Of a stretch of 64,000 bases of DNA, positions 56,214 through 64,000 are shown piece by piece. The notes beneath the pieces were generated by a model. That model was given only the letters and a program-made list of their open reading frames with translations, made no database searches and was not told the origin of the DNA. The stretch is from Hordeum vulgare subsp. vulgare. Its lineage: Eukaryota > Streptophyta > Magnoliopsida > Poales > Poaceae. The stretch lies in contig NC_058521.1 of NCBI RefSeq assembly GCF_904849725.1, positions 430,174,676 to 430,238,675 on the forward strand. The letters run 5' to 3'. A program made the position numbers and the translations under genes. Positions within the stretch are counted from its first letter, which is position 1. Each line of letters begins with the position of its first letter.

Positions 56214-59200
56214 TTACATTGTAATAAATCTAACACCCATACAGTTCTGGTGTTGATCATGCTTTGCTCGTGGAAGTGGTTTAGTCAGCGGGTCTGCTAC
56301 ATTCAGATCCGTGTGCACTTTGCATATATTTACGTCCTCCCCTTCGACGTAGTCGCAGATGAGGTTGAAGCCTTGTTTGATGTGTCTAGTCTTCCTGTGA
56401 AACCGTGGTTCCTTTGCTAAGGCAATGGCACCCGTGTTGTCACAGAACAAGGTTATAGGATTCAGTGCGCTTGGCACTACTCCAAGATCCGTCATGAACT
56501 GCTTCATCCAGACACCCTCCTTAGCCGCCTCCGAGGCAGCCATGTACTCCGCTTCACATGTAGAATCAGCTACGACGCTTTGCTTGGAACTGCACCAGCT
56601 TACCGCACCCCCATTAAGAATAAATATGTATCCGGTCTGCGACTTAGAGTCGTACGGATCTGTGTCAAAGCTTGCATCGACATAACCCTTTACGGTGAGC
56701 TCTTCGTCACCTCCATACACGAGAAACATCTCCTTAGTCCTTTTCAGGTACTTCAGGATATTCTTGACTGCTGTCCAGTTATCCACTCCTGGATTACTCT
56801 GGAACCTGCCTGCCATACTTATGGCCAGGCTAATGTCCGGTCTAGTGCACAACATTGCATACATGATAGAACCTATGGCTGAAGCATAGGGGACGGTGCT
56901 CATATGCTCTCTATCCTTATCAGTTGCTGGGCACTGAGTCTTACTCAATCTCGTACCTTGTAAAACCGGCAAGAACCCTTTCTTGGACTGTTCCATTTTG
57001 AACCTCTTCAAAACTTTATCAAGGTATGTGCTTTGTGAAAGTCCTATCAGGCGTTTCGATCTATCCCTGTAGATCTTAATGCCTAGTATGTAAGCAGCTT
57101 CTCCTAGGTCCTTCATAGAGAAACTTTTACTCAAGTAATCCTTTATGCTCTCCAAAAACTCTACGTTGTTTCCAATCAGCAATATGTCATCCACATATAA
57201 TATTAGAAATGCCACAGAGCTCCCACTCACTTTCTTGTAAATACAAGATTCTCCAACCACTTGTATAAACCCAAATGCTTTGATCACCTCATCAAAGCGT
57301 TTGTTCCAACTCCGAGATGCTTGCACCAGTCCATAAATGGATCGCTGGAGCTTGCACACCTTGTTAGCATTCTTAGGATCGACAAAACCTTCGGGTTGCA
57401 TCATATACAACTCTTCCTTAAGGAAACCGTTAACGAACGTCGTTTTGACATCCATCTGCCAGACTTCATAATCGAAAAATGCAGCTATTGCTAACATGAT
57501 TCTGACGGACTTAAGCATCGCTACGGGTGAGAATGTCTCATCGTAGTCAACTCCTTGAACTTGTGAAAAACCCTTTGCCACAAGTCGAGCTTTATAAACG
57601 GTCACATTGCCGTCAGCGTCTGTCTTCTTCTTAAAGATCCATTTGTTCTGAATAGCCTTGCGACCCTCAGGTAGTACTTCCAAAGTCCACACTTTATTTT
57701 CATACATGGATCCTATCTCGGACTTCATGGCCTCCAGCCATTTGTTGGAATCTGGGCCCACCATTGCTTCTTCATAATTTGTAGGTTCATTGTTGTCTAA
57801 GAACATGTTTGACAAAACGGGATTACCGTACCACTCTGGAGCAGCACGTGGTGTCGTCGACCTGCTTGGTTCGATAGGAACTTGAACCGGAGTTTCATGA
57901 TCATCATCATTAACTTCCTCCTCAACCGGCGTTGCAATGACAGGGATTTCCCCTTGCCCTGCGCCACCATCCATAGGGATGAGAGGTTCGACAACCTCAT
58001 CAAGTTCTATCTTCCTCCCACTCAATTCTCTCGAGAGAAACTCCTTCTCGAGAAAAGCTCCGTTTTTAGCAACAAACACTTTGCCCTCGGATTTGAGATA
58101 GAAGGTGTACCCAACTGTCTCTTTTGGGTAACCTATGAAGATGCACTTTTCCGCTTTGGGTTCCAGCTTTTCAGGCTGAAGCTTTTTGACATAAGCATCA
58201 CATCCCCAAACTTTAAGAAACGACAACTTTGGCCTTTTGCCATACCATAGTTCGTATGGTGTCGTCTCAACAGATTTTGATGGTGCCCTATTTAAAGTGA
58301 ATGCAAGTGTGTCTAATGCATAACCCCAAAACGATAACGGCAAATCGGTAAGAGACATCATAGATCGCACCATATCTAATAAAGTACGATTACGACGTTC
58401 GGACACACCATTACGCTGTGGTGTTCTAGGCGGTGTCAACTGTGAAACAATTCCACATTGTCTTAAGTGAGCACCAAACTCGAAATTCAGATATTCACCC
58501 CCACGATCAGACCGTAGGAACTTGATCTTCTTGTTACGATGATTTTCAACTTCACTCTGAAATCGCTTGAACCTTTCAAATGTTTCAGACTTGTGCTTCA
58601 TTAAGTAGACATAACCATATCTACTCAAATCATCAGTGAAGGTGAGAAAATAACGATATCCGCCGCGTGCCTCCACGCTCATCGGACCGCACACATCGGT
58701 ATGTATGATTTCCAACAAGTCACTGGCACGCTCCATTGTTCCGGAGAACGGAGTTTTAGTCATCTTGCCCATGACGCATGGTTCGCACGTGTCAAGTGAA
58801 TCAAAGTCAAGTGACTCCAAAAGTCCATCGGTATGGAGTTTCTTCATGCACTTTACACCAATATGACCTAAGCAGCAGTGCCACAAAAACCATGACGCTA
58901 TCATTGTTAACTCTAACTCTTTTGGTCTCAATGTTATGTATATGTGTACCACTATCGAGATTCAATATGAACAATCCTCTCACATTGGGTGCATGACCAT
59001 AAAAGATGTTACTCATAGAAATAGAGCAACCATTATTCTCTGACTTAAAAGAGTAACCGTCTCGCAATAAACAAGATCCAGATATAATGTTCATGCTCAA
59101 CGCAGGCACTAAATAACAATTATTCAAGTTCATAACTAACCCCGATGGTAATTGAAGTGAAACTGTGCCGACGGCGATTGCATCAACCTTGGAACCATTT

Positions 59201-60195
59201 CCTACGCGCATCGTCACTTCATCTTTCGCCAGGCTTCGCCTATTCTGCAGTTCCTGTTTCCAGTTGCAAATATGAGCAACAGAACCGGTATCGAATACCC
59301 AGGCACTACTACAAGAGCCGGTTAAGTACACATCAATAACATGTATATCAAATATACCTGATTTTTCTTTGGCCGCCTTCTTATCAGCCAGATACTTGGG
59401 GCAGTTGCGCTTCCAGTTACCCATACCCTTGCAATAGTAGCACTATGTTTCAGGCTTAGGTCCAGCTTTGGGTTTCTTGATCGGATTGGCAACAGGCTTG
59501 CCGCTCTTCTTTGAATTACCCTTCTTGCCTTTGCCGTTTCTCTTGAAACTAGTGGTCTTATTCACCATCAACACTTGATGCTCTTTACGGAGTTCAGACT
59601 CTGCGACTTTCAGCATTGCAAGCAACTCGCCGGGTGACTTGTTCATCCCTTGCATGTTGTAGTTCAATACAAAGCCCTTATAGCTTGGCGGCAGTGATTG
59701 AAGAATTCTGTCAGTGATAGCCTCTTGCGGGAGTTCAATCCCCAGCTCAGCTAGACGGTTTGAGTACCCAGACATTTTGAGCACATGTTCACTGACAGAC
59801 GAATTCTCCTCCATCTTGCAAGCATAGAATTTATCGGAGGTCTCATACCTCTCGATCCGGGCGTTCTTCTGAAAGATAAACTTCAACTCCTGGAACATCT
59901 CATATGCTCCATGACGCTCAACGCGACGTTGAAGTCCCGGTTCTAAGACATACAAGACTGCACATTGAACTACTGAGTAGTCCTCCTTACGTGTTAACCA
60001 AGCGTTCTTAACATCCTGGTCAGCCGTAGCGGGTGGTTCATCTCCTAGCGCAGCATTAAGGACATAATCCTTCTTCCCAGCTTGTAGGATCAAATTAAGA
60101 TTACGAGCCCAGTCTACAAAGTTGCATCCATCATCTTTCAACTTAGCTTTCTCTAGGAACGTATTGAAATTCAGGGTGACTGTCGCGTGAGCCAT
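56214..60195 (-). pseudogene. Copia D gag-pol polyprotein with stop, shift and zinc-knuckle change
   Basis: 3982 nt from MAHATVTLNFNTFLEKAKL to MGVRFITM, one base more than in A. Lesion 1: codon 251 is TAG (59443-59445), just before the zinc knuckle. Lesion 2: the knuckle itself reads CYYCKGMGNWKRNC, with Asn in place of the zinc-binding His. Lesion 3: a one-base insertion near 58890 in the HHCC region shifts the frame. From 58952 down to 56214 the frame is open through integrase (HTDVCGP, SDRGGEY, NGVSERRNRTL), reverse transcriptase (DVKTTFVNG, YVDDILL) and RNase H (YVDASFDTD, LFCDNTGAI). Very close to A in sequence, so the two belong to one subfamily. Confidence 0.9.
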
Positions 60196-61430
60196 GATCT
60201 ACAACACAAATATATTCAAAGTGGACTTAGACTATGTTCAAGATAATTAGAGTTTAACTTAATCAAATTACTTGCTAAACTCCCACTCAAAAAGTACATC
60301 TCTCTAGTCATTTGAGTGGTTCATGACCCACTTACACTAGCTCAAGTCCGATCATCACGTGAGTTGAGTATAGTTTCAGTGGTAAGCATCCCTATGCTAA
60401 TCATATCAACTATATGATTCATGATCGACCTTTCGGTCTCATGTGTTCCGAGGCCATGTCTGCACATGCTAGGCTCGTCAAGCTTAACCCGAGTGTTCCG
60501 CGTGCGCAACTGTTTTGCACCCGTTGTATGTGAACGTTGAGTCTATCACACCCGATCATCACGTGGTGTCTCGAAACGACGAACTGTAGCAATGGTGCAC
60601 AGTCGGGGAGAACACAATTTCGTCTTGAAATTTTAGTGAGAGATCACCTCATAATGCTACCGTTGTTCTAAGCAAAATAAGGTGCATAAAAGGATTAACA
60701 TCACATGCAATTCATAAGTGACATGATATGGCCATCATCACGTGCTCCTTGATCTCCATCACCAAAGCACCGGCACGATCTTCTTGTCACCGGCGCCACA
60801 CCATGATCTCCATCAACGTGTCGCCATCGGGGTTGTCGTGCTACTCATGCTATTACTACTAAAGCTACATCCTAGCAAAATAGTAAACGCATCTACAAGC
60901 ACAAACGTTAGTTTAAAGACAACCCTATGGCTCCTGCCGGTTGCCGTACCATCGACGTGCAAGTCGATATTATCTATTACAACATGATCATCTCATACAT
61001 CCAATATATCACATCACATCGTTGGCCATATCACATCACAAGCATACCCTGCAAAAACAAGTTAGACGTCCTCTAATTTTGTTGTTGCATGTTTTACGTG
61101 GTGACCATGGGTATCTAGTAGGATCGCATCTTACTTACGCAAACACCACAATGGAGATATATGAATTGCTATTTAACCTTATACAACGACCTCCTCGGTC
61201 AAATCCGATTCAACTAAAGTTGGAGAAACCGACACTTGCCAGTCACCTTTGAGCAAGGGGGTTACTCGTAGCGATGAAACCAGTCTCTCGTAAGCGTACG
61301 AGTAATGTTGGTCCAAGCCGCTTCAATCCAACAATACCGCGGAATCAAGAAAAGACTAAGGAGGGCAGCAAAATGCACATCACCGCCCACAAAAAATTTT
61401 GTGTTCTACTCGAGAAGACATCTACGCATG
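60196..61430 (-). other. Copia D leader, full length
   Basis: 1.2 kb untranslated; the reference for the leader deletion in A and the preserved leader in C. The short frames in it are not conserved in length. Confidence 0.75.
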
Positions 61431-61449
61431 AACCTAGCTCATGATGCCA
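61431..61449 (-). other. Copia D primer-binding site with 1-nt insertion
   Basis: TGGCATCATGAGCTAGGTT, identical to that of C. Confidence 0.8.
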
Positions 61450-61450
61450 C

Positions 61451-63263
61451 TGTTGGGGAACGTCGCATGGGAAACAAAAATTTTCCTACGCGCACGAAGA
61501 CCTATCATGGTGATGTCCATCTACGAGAGGGATTTTCCGATCTACGTACCCTAGTAGATCGCACAGCAGAAGCGTTAGTGAACGCGGTTGATGTAGTGGA
61601 ACGTCCTCACGTCCCTCGATCCGCCCCGCGAACCGTCCCACGAACCGTCCCGCGATCCGTCCCACGATCTAGTGCCGAACGAACGGCACCTCCGCGTTCA
61701 GCACACGTATAGCTCGACGATGATCTCGGCCTTCTTGATCCAGCAAGAGAGACGGAGAGGTAGAAGAGTTCTCCGGCAGCGTGACGGCGCTCCGGAGGTT
61801 GGTGATGATCTTATCTCGGCAGGGCTCCGCCCGAGCTCCGCAGAAACACGATCTAGAGGTAAAACCGTGGAGTTATGTGGTCGGGCTGCCTTGGAAAAGT
61901 TGTCTCAAATCAGCCCTAATTGCTCCATATATATAGGAGGAGGGAGGGGAGGCTTTCCTTGAGGCTCAAGGAGCCCCAAGGGCTACGCCACCAAGGGAGG
62001 AGGAGTCCTCCAATCCTAGTCCAACTAGGATTGGAAAGTGGAGTCCTTCTCTCCTTTCCCACCCCTTTTTTTCTCTTTGATTTTCTATCCTTGGCGCATA
62101 GGGCCCTCTTGGGCTGTCCCACCAGCCCACCAAGGGCTGGTGCGCCACCCCCAAGGCCTATGGGCTTCCCCGGGGTGGGTTGCCCCCCCGGTGAACACCC
62201 GGAACCCATTCGTCATTCCCGGTACATTCCCGGTAACTCCGAAAACCTTCCGGTAATCAAATGAGGTCATCCTATATATCAATATTCGTTTCCGGACCAT
62301 TCCGGAAACCCTCATGACGTCCGTGATCTCATCCGGGACTCGAACAACATTCGGTAACCAACCATATAACTCAAATACACATAAAACAACGTCAAACCTT
62401 AAGTGTGCAGACCCTGCGGGTTCGAGAACTATGTAGACATGACTCGAGTGACTCCTCGGTCAATATCCAATAGCGGGGCCTGGATGCCCATATTGGATCC
62501 CACATATTCTACGAACATCTTATCGTTTGAACCTCAGTGCCAAGGATTCATATAATCCCGTATGTCATTCCCTTTGTCCTTCGGTATGTTACTTGCCCGA
62601 GATTTGATCGTCAGTATCCGTATACCTATTTCAATCTCGTTTACCGGCAAGTGTCTTTACTCGTTCCGTAATACAAGATCCTGCAACTTACACTAAGTCA
62701 CATTGCTTGCAAGGCTTGTGTGTGATGTTGCATTACCGAGTGGGCCCCGAGATACCTGTCCGTCACACGGAGTGACAAATCCCAGTCTCGATCCATACTA
62801 ACTCAACGAACACCTTCGGAGATACCTGTAGAGCATCTTTATAGTCACCCAGTTACGTTGCAACGTTTGATACACACAAAGCATTCCTCCGGTGTCAGTG
62901 AGTTATATGATCTCATGGTCATAGGAACAAATACTTGACACGCAGAAAACAGTAGCAACAAAATGACACGATCAACATGCTACGTCTATTAGTTTGGGTC
63001 TAGTCCATCACGTGATTCTCCTAATGACGTGATCCAGTTATCAAGCAACAACACCTTGTATATAATCAGAAGACCCTGACTATCTTTGATCAACTGGCTA
63101 GCCAACTAGAGGCTTGCTTGGGACAGTGTTTTGTCTATGTATCCACACATGTATATAAGTCTTCATTCAATACAATTATAGCATGGATAATAAACGATTA
63201 TCTTGATACAGGAATTATAATAATAACTATATTTATTATTGCCTCTAGGGAATAATTCCAACA
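61451..63263 (-). repeat. Copia D 5' LTR
   Basis: 1813 bp. TATA box 61928-61935. Hairpin CACCAGCCC (62120-62128), loop ACCAA, GGGCTGGTG (62134-62142). Confidence 0.92.
61928..61935 (-). promoter_or_regulatory. TATA box of Copia D
   Basis: TATATATA in the 5' LTR, followed by TGGAGCAATTAGGGCTG on the minus strand. Confidence 0.65.
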
Positions 63264-64000
63264 AACCAATCACTTCTCCCATTGCAAGAATTAAAGATCA
63301 AGTTGGCCAAACGAAACCAACAACTCGAAGATAATTACAAGGATACGAAATCATGCATATAAGAGATCAGAGGAAACTCAAATAATAATCATAGATAATC
63401 TGATCATAAATCCACAATTCATCGGATCTCGAGAATCACACCGCAAAAGAAGATTACATCGGATAGATCTCCATGAAGATCATGGAGAACTTTGTATTGA
63501 AGATCCAAGAGAGAGAAGAAGCCATCTAGCTACTAGCTATGGACCAGAAGGTCTATGGTGAACTACTCACGCATCATCGGAGAGGCAATGGTGTTGATGA
63601 AGAAGCCCTTCGTGTCCGAATCCCCCCTCCGACAGGGCACCAGAATGTGCCCCAGATGGGACCTTGCGGAGACAGAAGCTTGCGGCGGCGGAAAAGTATT
63701 TTCATGGCTCTCTCCCGTGGTTTCAGATTTTGAAGGAATTTATAGGCAGAAGAGGTAGGGAAAAGGAGCCACGGGGGGCCCACAAGCCTGCTAGGCGCGC
63801 CCCCCAGGCCACGCCTAGGGTGCTTGTGACCTCCCCTGGGGTCCTTTGCCTTGGTTCTCAAGTTCCCCACGTATCTTCTATTACGGAAAAAATCATTCCG
63901 AAGATTTTATTCCGTTTGGACTCCGTTTAATATTCTCCTCTAAAAAGGGTCAAAAATACGAAAAAATAGGAACTGACACTTGGCACTGAGTTAATAGGTT
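63264..64000 (-). repeat. Sabrina-like LTR, minus strand, continuation to window edge
   Basis: Resumes the LTR after D: AACCAATCACTTCTCCCATT, then AGCCATCTAGCTACTAGCTA, the dyad at 63781-63828, and a TATA-like CCTATAAA (63739-63746 on plus). The last bases TTAATAGGTT lie, from memory of the family, roughly 150 bp from the LTR start, so the element continues outside the window. Confidence 0.7.

Larger units (their letters stand above)
54346..63263 (-). mobile_element. Copia element D (WIS/Angela-like), full length
   Basis: 8918 bp between exact AACCA duplications (54341-54345 and 63264-63268). LTRs 54346-56161 and 61451-63263 differ by eye at about 60 positions (3.3 percent), so D is older than A and C. 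It inserted into a Sabrina-like LTR. Confidence 0.93.

Overview
This is nuclear DNA of a grass, almost certainly a Triticeae cereal (wheat, barley, Aegilops or rye type). The evidence is nested BARE/WIS/Angela-like Copia elements and Sabrina/Athila-type Gypsy elements, split genes with GT-AG introns, a Stowaway MITE, and two recognisable plant housekeeping genes. Most of the 64 kb is transposable element. Family names are from memory of LTR termini and protein motifs, not from a search.

Layout. 1-1279: 3' part of a three-exon B3-domain-like gene, cut by the window edge. 1656-1917: one CACTA terminus, joined directly to a 5'-truncated plus-strand Athila-type Gypsy element (1918-10133) with gag-protease and ATHILA ORF1 but no reverse transcriptase or integrase; its right LTR looks chimeric. 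10423-11810: Copia solo LTR with TSD TGTGG. 11999-12900: decayed LINE. 12992-16795: a small gene island holding TENA_E (thiamin salvage, three exons), an initiator tRNA-Met gene (minus) and CP12 (minus, chloroplast Calvin-cycle regulator). 18930-19960: PIF/Harbinger transposase pseudogene.

From 20548 a CACTA-like element is the probable host of two insertions: Copia A (20663-28955, TSD CTAAG) and Copia B (29566-47011, TSD ATGAA). Copia C (31025-39618, TSD ACTTG) sits inside the left LTR of B. From about 47810 a plus-strand Sabrina-like fragment is interrupted at 50396 by a minus-strand Gypsy element. That element abuts a minus-strand Sabrina-like LTR (53669 to beyond 64000), which carries Copia D (54346-63263, TSD AACCA). 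All four Copia elements lie on the minus strand and all four TSDs are exact.

How the pieces relate. Copia elements prime reverse transcription from initiator tRNA-Met; the binding site of B matches the tRNA gene at 16048-16119 over 19 nt including CCA. A has a full-length polyprotein frame broken by one nonsense codon, D has three lesions, B several, and C is reduced to remnants although its two LTRs are the most alike. This suggests C moved with proteins supplied in trans. The best candidates for undescribed structure are two conserved dyads in LTR promoters: a nested dyad about 35 bp upstream of the TATA box in three Gypsy LTR families, with inner arms that change sequence but keep pairing, and a perfect stem with a 5-nt loop shared by all four Copia LTR types. 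I saw no CRISPR, bacterial or viral cargo system.
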